This document shows, in pieces, positions 46,561 to 57,016 of a DNA stretch of 64,000 bases. Position numbers and translations under genes: made by a program. Origin of the DNA: an uncultured Pseudomonadales bacterium (GTDB lineage: Bacteria; Pseudomonadota; Gammaproteobacteria; Pseudomonadales; Azotimanducaceae); the NCBI GenBank assembly GCA_958296025.1, contig OY282430.1:1798001-1862000 (forward strand). Reading direction: 5' to 3'. The number at the start of each line of letters is the position of its first letter. Positions within the stretch are counted from its first letter, which is position 1. The notes under the pieces are model-generated. The model worked only from the letters and a program-made list of their open reading frames with translations. It made no database searches and was not told the DNA's origin.

Positions 46561-46824
46561 TCAATCTGTATTGTGGCGCGGTTTTCGCTCGTGCGTCCTT
46601 AGAGGTGCCGGCCCTAAGGAGTGCGGGCCGGGGTTTAGGGTTGCGGCACGGGCTTCAAAGGGGCTAGGCGCGGAACGGCACGGCACAAGTTGCACCGCCG
46701 TCTTCCCATCGTTTGCCCTGTTTAGGTGTCTGCCCCTCTGAAGGGGTGCAAATGCTCGCGGTGAGCCATCGGCCCCAAGAACAAGCGCAAAGGGCGGCAA
46801 CCGGATCGTGGAGGAATGACGCAG
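46561..46824. other. Right edge of the insert, upstream of nuoG
   Basis: 264 bases with no gene. GC rises again. It must either contain a promoter for nuoG-N or allow read-through from nuoF; I found no good consensus promoter. A GGAGG (46810-46814) serves nuoG. Confidence 0.4.
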
Positions 46825-49695
46825 ATGGCCCGCGTCAACATAGACGGCAAGGACTACGAACTTGAGGAAGGCCAGAACCTTCTGCACGCCGTCCTCTCCG
46901 AACATCTTGATCTACCGTATTTCTGTTGGCATCCGGCCATGGGCTCCGTGGGCTCCTGCCGCCTGTGCGCGGTCATTCAGTACGCCAACGAGGAGGACGA
47001 GCGCGGGCGCCTGCAGATGGCCTGCATGATGGCCGTGCGGGATGGCATGCGGGTGGGCATCGGGGCGCCGGGGCGGGAAGGGCCGGGCGCCTTCGCGGCG
47101 GATTTCCGCAAGCAGGTGATCGAGTGGCTGATGGAGAACCATCCCCATGACTGCCCCGTCTGCGAGGAGGGCGGCGAGTGCCACCTGCAGGACATGACGG
47201 TGATGGCCGGCCACGTCAGCCGTCGCTACCGAGGTGCCAAGCGCACCTTCCGCAACCAGTATCTCGGCCCCTTCATCGGCCACGAGATGAATCGTTGCAT
47301 CACCTGCTATCGCTGTGTGCGCTACTACCGGGACTACGCCGGCGGCCAGGACCTGGACGCCTTCGGCGCCCGCGCCCGCATGTTCTTCGGGCGCCAGGAA
47401 GACGGGGTGCTCGAAAGCGAGTTCGCCGGCAACTTGGTGGAGGTTTGCCCCACCGGGGTGTTCACGGACAAGCCGTTCAGCGCCACCTACACCCGCAAGT
47501 GGGACTTGCAGTCCGCGCCATCCATCTGCCCGGGCTGCGCCGTGGGCTGCAACACGCTGCCGGGGGAGCGCTACGGTTCGCTCAAGCGCGTCCACAACCG
47601 CTACCACCCGGACATCAACGGCTACTTCCTCTGCGACCGAGGGCGTTTTGGCAGCCACTTCGTCAACGGCCCCACCCGCCTGCGCCAAGCCGGGGCCAGG
47701 GCCGCAGACGGGGTGTTTGAAGCCTTGGACAGCGAAGCCGCCAGCAAGCGGCTGGCGGAGATTCTTGGGCGCGGCCCGGTCATCGGCATCGGCTCCCCCC
47801 GGGCTTCGATGGAGAGCAACTTCACCCTCAAGCGCTTGGTGGGGGACGGCAACTTCAGCAACGGCCTCAGCGCCGCCGAGAATGAACTGAACCAGCTCGC
47901 CCTCGCCATCATCAAGGCCGGCGGCGCACGGTTGCCCACGGTGGCGGAGGTGGAGTCCGCCGATGCGGTGCTGCTCCTCGGCGAGGACATTCCCAACACC
48001 GCGCCGCGCATCGCCTTGGCCCTGCGCCAAAGCGTCCGCAATCTGTCCTTGGAGATGGCGGCGGAGGCGGGCATACCTCTGTGGCAGGAGGCCGGGGTGC
48101 GCGGCCATGCGCAACAGGCGCACAACCCCTTCTTCACCGCTACGCCGGCGCCAACCCGCTTGGATGATTTGGCCACCAGCAGTTTGCACGTCAACCCGGA
48201 AACCATTGCCGGCGTCGGTTTCGACATAGCCCACGGCATTGAGAGCTCGTTTGCGCCAGGTGGCCGCAACGCTGCAAACGCTGCTTTGCCGAGGGCGCCA
48301 ACCGATCAGGTTGCGACGGACGATGGCGGGGATGGGTCCGGCGCACAAGAGAATCAGCGTCGGGCGGACGCATTCATCGCCGGCGCGATTCAGGCCTTGG
48401 CGCAAGCCGAGAGGCCCTTGGTGGTGACCGGCACCGCCGGGGGCAGCGCGGATGTGCTCAGGGCCGCCGCCAATGTCGCTTGGGCGTTGGCCAAGCAGGG
48501 CAAGGATGCAGCGCTCCTGATCGCCGGGCGGGAGGCCAACAGCATGGGCGTCGCCCTGTTGGGGGCGGAGTTAGCCCTGGAGGACGCCCTGGAGCGCCTT
48601 GCTGAAGGCTCGGCCGGCGCCGCCATCGTGTTGGAGAACGATCTCCATCGCCGCCTGCCCTCGGCACAGGTGCAGGCGGCCTTGTCCGCCGCCAAGGATC
48701 TCGTGGTGCTGGACGTGTTGGAGACGGCCACGGCGGAAGCGGCCACCTTGGTGCTGCCGGCGGCCAGTTTCGCGGAGAGCACTGGCGCCTTCGTCAACTA
48801 TGAAGGCCGTGCCCAACGGTTCTACCAAGTGTTTGAACCCCAAGGCGATATCCGCCCCGCTTGGCGCTGGCTGGCCGCCGCCGCCCAAGCCGCCGGCCGC
48901 AATGACCTCCGCTTCGATCATATCGACAAAGTGGCCGAAGCCTGCGCAGCGTCCGATGCGGTCTTGGCCGGCCTGTCTGCGGCGGCGCCCAAGGCCGGCT
49001 ACCGCACCAGCGCCCAGCAGCGCATTCCGCGCATGACCCATCGGGCCAGCGGGCGCACCGCCGAGCATGCGGACCTGAGCGTGCATGAGCCGAAAGCTCC
49101 GGTGGATGCGCAAACGCCCTTCGCCTACTCCATGGAAGGGCTCAACGGCGCCCAGCCCGGTACCCTGCTCCCCTACGTCTGGTCGCCGGGCTGGAACTCC
49201 AATCAGTCGGTGTTCAAGTTTCAGCAGGAAGTCGGCGGGCCGCTGCAAGGCGGCGATGGTGGCGTGCGGCTGCTTCGACCCAATGGCAAGGCCACCGCTG
49301 AAGACCTCGCCGGCCGATTCAGTGATCCGCCCAAACTAGCCGCCAAGTCGAACGACGGCTTGCGCCTGACGCCCCTGCATCCCATATTCGGTTCCGAAGA
49401 GCTTTCCGCCCATTCGCCGCCGGTCGCCGAGCGCAGTGGCGGCGCCGAGGTTTTGCTGCACCCGGATGACGCCGCTGCCCTGGGTTTGCAAGCGGGGCAG
49501 GGTGCCCGGGTGGAGGGCGCAGGTTCCTTGGCGGTGCGCCTTGAGCCGGCCATGGCCGGCGGCTGCGCTGGAGTGACCTTGGGCCTGCTGGACGGCCCAA
49601 AAGTCCTATTGGGCGCCTTGGTCGCCATCGAACCGGATCCGGGCTTCAAACCCCGTCCTGTGCCGCCGGCACTGATCGCCCGGAGCTCGTCTTAA
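46825..49695 (+). CDS. nuoG: NADH-quinone oxidoreductase subunit G
   Basis: 956-residue large Fe-S subunit. Two ATGs are possible; 46825 (MARVNIDGKDYELEEGQ) is 10 bases from GGAGG, while 46816 abuts it. Cluster motifs: CWHPAMGSVGSCRLCAV (2Fe-2S), HPHDCPVCEEGGECHLQDM (His-ligated 4Fe-4S), CITCYRCVRYYRDYAGG, and CPGCAVGCN. The molybdopterin-oxidoreductase-like domain fills the rest. It is the first gene after the insert and restores the normal nuo order. Confidence 0.96.
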   Translation: MARVNIDGKDYELEEGQNLLHAVLSEHLDLPYFCWHPAMGSVGSCRLCAVIQYANEEDERGRLQMACMMAVRDGMRVGIGAPGREGPGAFAADFRKQVIEWLMENHPHDCPVCEEGGECHLQDMTVMAGHVSRRYRGAKRTFRNQYLGPFIGHEMNRCITCYRCVRYYRDYAGGQDLDAFGARARMFFGRQEDGVLESEFAGNLVEVCPTGVFTDKPFSATYTRKWDLQSAPSICPGCAVGCNTLPGERYGSLKRVHNRYHPDINGYFLCDRGRFGSHFVNGPTRLRQAGARAADGVFEALDSEAASKRLAEILGRGPVIGIGSPRASMESNFTLKRLVGDGNFSNGLSAAENELNQLALAIIKAGGARLPTVAEVESADAVLLLGEDIPNTAPRIALALRQSVRNLSLEMAAEAGIPLWQEAGVRGHAQQAHNPFFTATPAPTRLDDLATSSLHVNPETIAGVGFDIAHGIESSFAPGGRNAANAALPRAPTDQVATDDGGDGSGAQENQRRADAFIAGAIQALAQAERPLVVTGTAGGSADVLRAAANVAWALAKQGKDAALLIAGREANSMGVALLGAELALEDALERLAEGSAGAAIVLENDLHRRLPSAQVQAALSAAKDLVVLDVLETATAEAATLVLPAASFAESTGAFVNYEGRAQRFYQVFEPQGDIRPAWRWLAAAAQAAGRNDLRFDHIDKVAEACAASDAVLAGLSAAAPKAGYRTSAQQRIPRMTHRASGRTAEHADLSVHEPKAPVDAQTPFAYSMEGLNGAQPGTLLPYVWSPGWNSNQSVFKFQQEVGGPLQGGDGGVRLLRPNGKATAEDLAGRFSDPPKLAAKSNDGLRLTPLHPIFGSEELSAHSPPVAERSGGAEVLLHPDDAAALGLQAGQGARVEGAGSLAVRLEPAMAGGCAGVTLGLLDGPKVLLGALVAIEPDPGFKPRPVPPALIARSSS

Positions 49696-49824
49696 TGGCG
49701 GAAATGTGCACTCACCATGCCCTGTGCCGTTTGCGGCTTGCGTGGTGGAGAAGCGCCGGCGCCGCCCATTTTCTTCGGCATCGGTCCTGCATCGCGCCAT
49801 GACGGATTCGACGGGGGCATAGCG

Positions 49825-50784
49825 ATGGAACTCGATCTCGCCTTCATCATGATCGCACCAGTGCTCGGCGGTGCCCTGGCCAGCGCGGCCCTGTTGATCT
49901 GGTGGGAGCGGCGCCTGCTCGGTTTCTGGCAAGACCGCTTGGGGCCGAACCGGGTGGGTCCCTTCGGCCTGCTGCAAATCGTCGCGGACGTGGTGAAACT
50001 GCTCACCAAGCACGATTGGGTGCCGCCGTTCTCGGACCGGGTGGTGTTCACCCTGGCGCCCTGCGCCATCGCCGGCGGCATGCTGATGGCCTTCGCCGTA
50101 GTGCCCTTCGGCCCCGGCTTGGTGGTCGGCGACCTGAACATCGGCGTGTTGTTCTTCCTGGCCATGACCTCCGTTGCCGTCTATGGGGTGCTGCTCGGCG
50201 GGTTGGCCAGCAACAACAAATACGCGCTCATCGGTGGCCTGCGCAGCGGGGCGCAGATGGTCACTTACGAGGTGTTCATGGGCCTTTCCCTGATGGGCGT
50301 GGTGCTGCTGTCCGGCTCCTTCAACCTCAGCGACATCGTCCGCGCTCAAGAGGATGTGTGGTTCGTGTTTCCCCAAGCGCTGGGCTTCATCGTTTTCCTC
50401 ATCGCCGGCTTGGCGGAGACCCACCGCCTGCCCTTTGACCTGCCGGAGGCGGAGCATGAGCTGGCGGCCGGCTTCCACACCGAATACTCCTCCATGAAGT
50501 TCGGCCTCATCATGGTGGGGGAGTACCTGGGCGTCATTCTCACCTCGGCCATGGTCGTCATCCTGTTTTTCGGCGGTTGGCTGGGGCCGGGCTTCCTGCC
50601 GCCCATCGTCTGGTTTTCGTTGAAGACCGCTTTCTTCGTGTGCGGCTTCATCCTGCTGCGGGCGGCCATCCCCAGGCCGCGTTACGATCAACTGATGTCC
50701 TTGGGCTGGAAGATTCTGCTGCCGATCACCTTGGTCAACCTGCTGGCCACCGGCGCCATCGCCCTGCTGCGGACGGGTGCCTAA
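49825..50784 (+). CDS. nuoH: NADH-quinone oxidoreductase subunit H
   Basis: 319-residue membrane subunit at the arm junction. The ATG 49825 (MELDLAFIMIAPVLGG) fits the family start; the upstream frame is not membrane-like. About eight helices and the motifs WWERRLLGFWQDRLGPNRVGPFGLLQ and AGLAETHRLPFDLPEAEHELAAGFHTEYSSMKFG are intact. Confidence 0.96.
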   Translation: MELDLAFIMIAPVLGGALASAALLIWWERRLLGFWQDRLGPNRVGPFGLLQIVADVVKLLTKHDWVPPFSDRVVFTLAPCAIAGGMLMAFAVVPFGPGLVVGDLNIGVLFFLAMTSVAVYGVLLGGLASNNKYALIGGLRSGAQMVTYEVFMGLSLMGVVLLSGSFNLSDIVRAQEDVWFVFPQALGFIVFLIAGLAETHRLPFDLPEAEHELAAGFHTEYSSMKFGLIMVGEYLGVILTSAMVVILFFGGWLGPGFLPPIVWFSLKTAFFVCGFILLRAAIPRPRYDQLMSLGWKILLPITLVNLLATGAIALLRTGA

Positions 50785-50787
50785 GCC

Positions 50788-51303
50788 ATGTGGAGCCATT
50801 TGCGAACCCTGTGGACGGTGTTGCAGCACACCTTCTCGCGCAACGAGACGGTGCAGTACCCGGAGGAGATGCCATACCTAGCCCCCCGCTACCGGGGCCG
50901 CATCGTGCTGACCCGGGACCCGGACGGGGAGGAGCGCTGCGTGGCCTGCAACCTCTGTGCGGTGGCCTGCCCGGTGGACTGCATCGCCCTGCAGAAGACT
51001 CAGGGGGAGGACGGGCGCTGGTATCCCGAATTCTTCCGCATCAACTTCTCCCGCTGCATCATGTGCGGCATGTGCGAGGAGGCCTGCCCCACCTACGCCA
51101 TCCAGCTGACGCCGGACTTCGAGCTCTGCGAGTTCAACCGCGACAACATGGTCTATGAGAAGGAGCACCTGTTGATCGACGGCGTGGGCAAGTACCCGGA
51201 CTATTCCTTCTGGCAGGTGGCTGGCAAGACCATCGCCGGCAAGGACAAGGGAGAGGCGCAGAACGAGCGTCCGCCCCTTGATGTGCGGGATCTGCTGCCG
51301 TGA
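50788..51303 (+). CDS. nuoI: NADH-quinone oxidoreductase subunit I
   Basis: 171-residue ferredoxin-like subunit with two 4Fe-4S clusters: [18 protein letters not shown] and [18 protein letters not shown]. It starts 3 bases after nuoH and its stop overlaps the GTG of nuoJ. Confidence 0.96.
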   Translation: MWSHLRTLWTVLQHTFSRNETVQYPEEMPYLAPRYRGRIVLTRDPDGEERCVACNLCAVACPVDCIALQKTQGEDGRWYPEFFRINFSRCIMCGMCEEACPTYAIQLTPDFELCEFNRDNMVYEKEHLLIDGVGKYPDYSFWQVAGKTIAGKDKGEAQNERPPLDVRDLLP

Positions 51304-51821
51304 GCCTGGAGATCGTCCTGTTCTATCTGGCGGCGCTGGTGGCGCTGGCGGCCACGGGCCTGGCCGTCACCCGCACCAACGCCTCCCATGCGCTGATCTA
51401 TCTGATCATTTCCCTGTTGGCGGTGGCGGTTGTCTTCTACCTGCTCGGCGCCGCCTTCGCCGCCGCCCTGGAGGTGGTGATCTACGCTGGCGCCATCGTG
51501 GTGTTCTTCCTGTTCGTGGTGATGATGCTGAACTTGGGCCGCAGCGCCGAAGAGCAGGAGCGTCGTTGGCTGCCGCCCAAAATGTGGATCGGTCCCGGCG
51601 TTTTGAGCGCAGTGCTGCTGCTGGAGATGATCGCCCTCATCGCCGGCTCCGACGCCGCCACTTCTGGAACGCCAGTGCCGCCCAAGGCGGTGGGCATCGA
51701 GCTGTTCGGCCCCTATCTTTTGGCGGTGGAGCTGGCCTCCCTGCTGCTGCTGGCCGGTCTGGTCGGTGCTTTTCATCTCGGCCGCCGCTACATGCGGGCG
51801 CGGCGGGAGGAGATCGAGTGA
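51300..51821 (+). CDS. nuoJ: NADH-quinone oxidoreductase subunit J
   Basis: 173-residue membrane subunit, GTG start overlapping the nuoI stop. Five helices; [49 protein letters not shown] is the conserved core with the pi-bulge helix. Confidence 0.94.
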   Translation: MSLEIVLFYLAALVALAATGLAVTRTNASHALIYLIISLLAVAVVFYLLGAAFAAALEVVIYAGAIVVFFLFVVMMLNLGRSAEEQERRWLPPKMWIGPGVLSAVLLLEMIALIAGSDAATSGTPVPPKAVGIELFGPYLLAVELASLLLLAGLVGAFHLGRRYMRARREEIE

Positions 51822-52132
51822 CCGCCGTCAACGTGCCCATTGAGCATGTGCTCATCCTGGCCGGCGCCCTGTTCGCCATCGGCCTCGCCGGGGTGCTGGT
51901 GCGGCGCAACATCATCTTTCTGCTGATGTCCCTGGAGATCATGATGAACGCCTGCGGTCTCGCCTTCGTCGCCGCCGGCGCCCGCTGGGCCGAGGCCGAC
52001 GGGCAGATCATGTTCATGCTGGTGCTGTCGCTGGCCGCCGCCGAGGTGGCGGTGGGCCTGGGGCTGGTGCTGCAGCTGGCGCGTCGCTTCGACCACCTGG
52101 ACATCGACGCCGCCAGCGAGCTTTCGGGATAG
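51818..52132 (+). CDS. nuoK: NADH-quinone oxidoreductase subunit K
   Basis: 104-residue three-helix subunit, GTG start overlapping the nuoJ stop. The helix-2 and -3 acidic residues used in proton transfer are present in [22 protein letters not shown] and [27 protein letters not shown]. Confidence 0.95.
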   Translation: MTAVNVPIEHVLILAGALFAIGLAGVLVRRNIIFLLMSLEIMMNACGLAFVAAGARWAEADGQIMFMLVLSLAAAEVAVGLGLVLQLARRFDHLDIDAASELSG

Positions 52133-52138
52133 CCGGCG

Positions 52139-53989
52139 ATGGAGTGGCTTTGGCTGGTTCCGGCCCTGCCGTTGGCGGGCTTTTTGCTGCTGTTCGTCAG
52201 CGAAGGACGGTTACCGGACCGGCTGGTGGCTTGTATCGGCGCCGGCTCCGTGGGCCTGTCGGCCTTGGCGGCAGCGGCGGCGGGGCGGGATTTCCTGAAT
52301 GGCGGCGGCGTTCCCGAAAGCCTGCATCTATGGACTTGGATCGGCGCTGGCGGCCTTGAAGTAGCCTTTCGCCTGTATCTGGACGGCCTTTCCTTGGTGA
52401 TGGTGGGCGTCATCACCGGCGTCGGCTTTCTGATCCATGTTTACGCCACGGGCTACATGGCCGGGGAGGAGGGCTACAGCCGCTTCTTCGCCTACATGAA
52501 CCTGTTCGTATTCGCCATGCTCATGCTGGTGCTTGGCGACAACCTGCTCACCCTGTTCCTCGGTTGGGAGGGGGTGGGGCTGTGCAGCTACCTCCTGATC
52601 GGCTTCCACCACAAGGACCCGGAGAACGGCTACGCCGCCCGCAAGGCGTTCGTGGTCACTCGGGTGGGCGACACCTTCATGGCCATCGGCCTGTTCCTGC
52701 TGTTTCGGGAGTTCGGCACCTTGGAAATTCAGGGGGCGATGGAAGCCGCCAAGGCGGTTTGGCCGGATGGCGCCGCCCTCTGCACGATCATCGCCTTGCT
52801 GCTGCTAGGCGGCGCGGTGGGCAAATCCGCCCAGACGCCGCTGCAAACCTGGCTGCCGGACGCCATGGCCGGCCCCACGCCGGTGAGCGCCCTCATCCAC
52901 GCCGCCACCATGGTGACGGCCGGGGTTTACCTCATCGCCCGCACTCATGAGCTGTTCCTGCTGTCCCCGGATGCCCAGCTGGCTGTGGCTGTGGTGGGCC
53001 TCGCCACCCTGTTCATCGCCTCCTTCACGGCGCTGAACCAAAGGGACATCAAGCGCATCCTGGCCTATTCCACCATGAGCCAGATCGGCTACATGTTTTT
53101 CGCCTTGGGCGTCGGCGCCTGGTCGGCGGCCATCTTCCACCTGATGACCCACGCCTTCTTCAAGGCCCTGCTGTTCCTCTCCGCCGGATCGGTGATCCTG
53201 GCCCTGCACCATGAGCAGGACATCTTCAAGATGGGCGGCCTGTGGCGGCGGCTGCCGGTGCCGTTCTGGTGCATGGTGGTCGGCTCGGCGGCGCTGGCGG
53301 CCCTGCCGCTGACCTCCGGCTACTACAGCAAGGACATCATCCTGCTGGCCAGCTACGACTACGGCGCCCTCGGCCCTTGGTTTTGGGCCTGCGCGTCCTT
53401 GGCGGCCTTCATGACCTCCCTCTACACGGCGCGGATGATCTTCATCGCCTTCTTCGGCAAGCTGAACACGGAACCCCACGAGCGCAAGGGCGTCAACCTG
53501 TGGCTGCCCTTGGCGGTCTTGGCGGCGCTGTCCGTCGGCGGCGGCTGGTTCGGTTTGGCGCCCGTCGCCTCAGTGCTGCCGGACGGCGGCGTGGACGCCG
53601 CCCACCACGAAGGGGCCTTGGTATGGGTGACCATGCTGGTTCCCGTCCTGGGTTTGCTGGCCGGCTACCTGATCTTCGGCGGCAAGCAGCTATCCTTTGA
53701 CGGCTTGGTCAACTCCGGATTCGGGCAGGGCATGGCTCGCTTCTGGGCCGGCGGCTGGGGCTTTGACACCTTCTACGACCGCCTGTTCGTGCGTCCTTTC
53801 CTGTTCGTGGCGCGGGTCAACAAGAGCGACTTGGTGGACCTGATTTACCGGCTGATCGTGGAGGTCGCCCGCCGCCTGAACGCCGTGGCGGTGCATAGCC
53901 AGACTGGGGCGCTGCGCTGGTACGCTGCCAGCATGGCCTTGGGGTTGGCCTTGGCCTTGCTGATCGTCCTGCTGGCGCCGTCGCTGTGA
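52139..53989 (+). CDS. nuoL: NADH-quinone oxidoreductase subunit L
   Basis: 616-residue antiporter-like proton-pumping subunit. Core motifs: [55 protein letters not shown], and [28 protein letters not shown]. The C-terminal lateral helix region follows residue ~500. Confidence 0.96.
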   Translation: MEWLWLVPALPLAGFLLLFVSEGRLPDRLVACIGAGSVGLSALAAAAAGRDFLNGGGVPESLHLWTWIGAGGLEVAFRLYLDGLSLVMVGVITGVGFLIHVYATGYMAGEEGYSRFFAYMNLFVFAMLMLVLGDNLLTLFLGWEGVGLCSYLLIGFHHKDPENGYAARKAFVVTRVGDTFMAIGLFLLFREFGTLEIQGAMEAAKAVWPDGAALCTIIALLLLGGAVGKSAQTPLQTWLPDAMAGPTPVSALIHAATMVTAGVYLIARTHELFLLSPDAQLAVAVVGLATLFIASFTALNQRDIKRILAYSTMSQIGYMFFALGVGAWSAAIFHLMTHAFFKALLFLSAGSVILALHHEQDIFKMGGLWRRLPVPFWCMVVGSAALAALPLTSGYYSKDIILLASYDYGALGPWFWACASLAAFMTSLYTARMIFIAFFGKLNTEPHERKGVNLWLPLAVLAALSVGGGWFGLAPVASVLPDGGVDAAHHEGALVWVTMLVPVLGLLAGYLIFGGKQLSFDGLVNSGFGQGMARFWAGGWGFDTFYDRLFVRPFLFVARVNKSDLVDLIYRLIVEVARRLNAVAVHSQTGALRWYAASMALGLALALLIVLLAPSL

Positions 53990-55437
53990 TGTTGCTCGGG
54001 CTCATCGGCGTTTTGCTGGGCGGCGGGCTGCTGGCCGCGTTTTCCCAGCGCCTGCATCCGAACGCGCCACGCTGGGCGTCCTTGGCTGTGCTTGCCGTCG
54101 CCGGGCTTTATCTGCTCGCCATTCCCGTCGGCACATCGGAAACTCTGCCTTGGATACCGAGATTCGGCATCAACGTCCTGCTGGTCATGGACGGCCTCAG
54201 CTTCGCCTTGGTGGCCCTGACCCTGTTCCTCGGCTTGGTGGCGGTGGTGTCGTCCTGGTCGGAAATCGAAAAGAGTCCGGGCTTCTTCCAGTGCAACCTG
54301 CTGTGGACCCTGGCCGGGGTGGTGGGGGTGTTCACCGCCTTGGACCTGTTCCTGTTCTTCGTGTTCTGGGAAGTGATGCTGGTGCCCATGTACTTCCTCA
54401 TCGCCATCTGGGGCCATGAGGACCGGGCCTATGCGGCGATGAAGTTCTTCCTGTTCACCCAGATCAGCGGCTTGCTGCTGCTGTTCGCCATCCTCACCTT
54501 GGTGTATCTGCACTACGCCAGCAGCGGCGACATCACGTTCGCCTACGCTGACCTGTTGGGTGCGGACTTGGACCCATCCATCGCCTTCTACCTGATGCTG
54601 GGCTTCTTCGTCGCCTTCGTGGTCAAGCTGCCTGGGGTTCCCTTCCACACTTGGCTGCCCGACGCCCACACCCAAGCGCCCACCGCCGGCAGCGTCATTC
54701 TGGCCGGCATCCTGCTGAAGACGGGCGCCTACGGCCTGCTGCGCTTCGTGGTGCCTCTGTTCCCCGAAGCGGCCTTGGACTTCCGCTGGCCGGCCATGCT
54801 GCTCGGTGCCGTCAGCGTCATCTACGGCGGCTACTTGGCTTACAGCCAAAGCGACTTCAAGCGCTTGGTGGCCTACAGCAGCATCAGCCACATGGGTTTT
54901 GTGCTACTCGGCGCCTTCGCCTGGAACAGCGTGGCGGTGCAGGGGGCCATCGTGCAGATGGTGGCGCACGGCTTCTCCACGGCAGCCCTGTTCATGATGG
55001 CCGGCGCCCTGCAGCAGCGGCTGCACACCCGGGAAATGGGGCGCATGGGCGGCCTTTGGCAGCGGGCGCCGCGCATGGGGGCGGTGGCGCTGTTCTTCGT
55101 CGTCGCGTCCCTTGGGATGCCGGGATTGGGCAACTTCGTCGGCGAATTCATGGTGTTGCTGGGCGCTTTCCAGGTGGATGCGGTTTTGGCCATCGCCGCT
55201 GCCGTCGGCATCATCGTTGCGGCGGTTTACGCCCTTTCGCTGATGCAGCGCTCCTTCCAAGGGGCGCTGCCGGAAGGCGCGGAGGGCCAAGCCGCCGCAC
55301 GGATGGCGGACTTCGGCTTCCGCGAGCTGAGCGTCATGGTGCTGATGATGGTGGCGCTGGTCTGGCTGGGAGTCTATCCGAACACCCTGCTCGACTTGTG
55401 CGCCCCGGTGGTGGCCGGATTGGGTGTCGCCCCATGA
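53989..55437 (+). CDS. nuoM: NADH-quinone oxidoreductase subunit M
   Basis: 482-residue antiporter-like subunit. The ATG 53989 shares a base with the nuoL stop; GTG 53986 is an alternative. FVFWEVMLVPMYFLI (the key glutamate), KLPGVPFHTWLPDAHTQAPTAGSVILAGILLKTGAYGLLR and VAYSSISHMGFVLLG are intact. Confidence 0.96.
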   Translation: MLLGLIGVLLGGGLLAAFSQRLHPNAPRWASLAVLAVAGLYLLAIPVGTSETLPWIPRFGINVLLVMDGLSFALVALTLFLGLVAVVSSWSEIEKSPGFFQCNLLWTLAGVVGVFTALDLFLFFVFWEVMLVPMYFLIAIWGHEDRAYAAMKFFLFTQISGLLLLFAILTLVYLHYASSGDITFAYADLLGADLDPSIAFYLMLGFFVAFVVKLPGVPFHTWLPDAHTQAPTAGSVILAGILLKTGAYGLLRFVVPLFPEAALDFRWPAMLLGAVSVIYGGYLAYSQSDFKRLVAYSSISHMGFVLLGAFAWNSVAVQGAIVQMVAHGFSTAALFMMAGALQQRLHTREMGRMGGLWQRAPRMGAVALFFVVASLGMPGLGNFVGEFMVLLGAFQVDAVLAIAAAVGIIVAAVYALSLMQRSFQGALPEGAEGQAAARMADFGFRELSVMVLMMVALVWLGVYPNTLLDLCAPVVAGLGVAP

Positions 55438-56888
55438 CGGCCTTGGACTTCCAAGCCCTGGCGCCGCACCTGACCCTGACTGGGGCGCTGCTGGTGATTC
55501 TGCTGGTGGTCTCCTTCCGCCGCGATCATCGGCTGACCGCCGTGCTGACCCTGCTGTCCTTGGTGGCGGCCTTGGCCGCTCTGCCCTGGGGACTGTCGGC
55601 CGGTGCCAGGGCGGTGACGCCACTGCTGCTGCTCGATTCCTACGCGGCCTTCTTCAACGGCCTGTTCCTCATCGTGGGTGCGGTGACGGCCATGCTGGCG
55701 CCCCGCTACCTGCAAGGGCGGGCCGGCCCCCCGGAGGAGTTTTACATCCTGCTGCTGCTGGCCACCCTTGGGGCCATGACCTTGGCCAGCGCCCAGCATT
55801 TCGCCTCTTTGCTGTTGGGCTTGGAAATTCTGTCCATTTCGCTATACGTCTTGATCGCCTACCCGGAAGAAGGCCATCCGCCTTTGGAGGGAGCCTTGAA
55901 GTATCTGGTGCTCTCTGGGGTCGGTGCCACCACCATGCTGTTCGGCATGGCGCTCATCTACCACGCCACCGGCGGCTTGGGATTCGCCGAGATCGGCGCC
56001 TACGCGGCCAGCGGCGACCGCCCCGACGTTTGGTTGGCGGCCGGGTTGGTCATGTTCCTGGCAGGGATGGCCTTCAAGCTGTCCTTGATTCCTTTCCATA
56101 TGTGGACCCCGGACGTCTATCAGGGCGCACCGGCACCGGTGACGGGCTATTTGGCCACGGTGGGCAAGGCGGCGGTGTTCGCCGTGCTGCTGCGCTTCGC
56201 CCTGCAGGCGGATCTGCTGTCCAGCGGCGTGGCCTTCACCTTCATCGCCGTCATGGCGGTGCTGTCGATGGTGGTCGGCAACGTGCTTGCGCTGCTGCAG
56301 GAAAGCATCAAGCGGCTGCTGGCCTACTCATCCATCGCCCACATGGGCTACCTGCTGATCGCCCTGCTGGTGCTGCCCATGCTGCGCGACCAAGCCATGG
56401 CCGTGGAGACCGCCTTAGTGTTCGTGGCCGGCTATTTGGCCATGACCTTGACCGCCTTCGCCGTGGTCAGCGAGACCAGTTCCGCCGCCGGGGAGCGGGA
56501 TGACATTCAGGAGTACGCCGGGCTGTATTGGCGCCGCCCGCTGTTGGCGGCGGCGCTGACGGTGGCGCTGCTTTCCTTGGCCGGCATTCCCTTGACCGCC
56601 GGCTTCATCGCCAAGTTCTACCTGTTCGCCGCCGGTGTGCAGGGCACCCTTTGGAGCCTGGTCTGGGCGCTGATCCTGGGCAGCGCCATCGCCATCTACT
56701 ACTATCTGAAGATCGTGTTCGCCATGACCTTGCGTCAAGAGGAGGGCGAAGCGCCTCCCGCCACGGGCCTTGGCGCGGCGGTTCTGACGGTGCTGCTCGT
56801 GACTGTTCTGGCGCTTGGCGTCTATCCGGCGCCCTTGATCGATCTGGCTGGCCAGATCGCGGCTGGTTTGCTTCAGCCGCCGGGTTAG
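55434..56888 (+). CDS. nuoN: NADH-quinone oxidoreductase subunit N
   Basis: 484-residue third antiporter-like subunit and last gene of the operon; its ATG overlaps the nuoM stop. LLGLEILSISLYVLIAY, FKLSLIPFHMWTPDVYQGAPAPVTGYLATVGKAAVFAVLLR and LLAYSSIAHMGYLLIAL are present. Confidence 0.95.
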   Translation: MTALDFQALAPHLTLTGALLVILLVVSFRRDHRLTAVLTLLSLVAALAALPWGLSAGARAVTPLLLLDSYAAFFNGLFLIVGAVTAMLAPRYLQGRAGPPEEFYILLLLATLGAMTLASAQHFASLLLGLEILSISLYVLIAYPEEGHPPLEGALKYLVLSGVGATTMLFGMALIYHATGGLGFAEIGAYAASGDRPDVWLAAGLVMFLAGMAFKLSLIPFHMWTPDVYQGAPAPVTGYLATVGKAAVFAVLLRFALQADLLSSGVAFTFIAVMAVLSMVVGNVLALLQESIKRLLAYSSIAHMGYLLIALLVLPMLRDQAMAVETALVFVAGYLAMTLTAFAVVSETSSAAGERDDIQEYAGLYWRRPLLAAALTVALLSLAGIPLTAGFIAKFYLFAAGVQGTLWSLVWALILGSAIAIYYYLKIVFAMTLRQEEGEAPPATGLGAAVLTVLLVTVLALGVYPAPLIDLAGQIAAGLLQPPG

Positions 56889-56898
56889 CGCACCAATG

Positions 56899-56948
56899 AC
56901 CAAGCGTGTGCCCGCGCTAGGGTGCGGCAGCCAAGGGCAACGCTTGGT
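56899..56948. repeat. Inverted repeat after nuoN
   Basis: ACCAAGCGT (56899-56907) and ACGCTTGGT (56940-56948) are perfect complements, 9 bp with a 32-base loop, starting 10 bases after the nuoN stop. No T run. It could end or stabilise the nuo transcript. Confidence 0.4.
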
Positions 56949-57016
56949 CGATCAGCGAGGCCCTAGCCGCCGCCGGCTGACCGCGCACCGACGTCATTGC
57001 AACTGGTAGGGATCGA

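Noticed and set aside
46912-48405. 497-codon minus-strand open frame opposite nuoG
   Set aside because: Antisense shadow of nuoG, which has all its cluster motifs; the composition is typical of a reversed high-GC gene.
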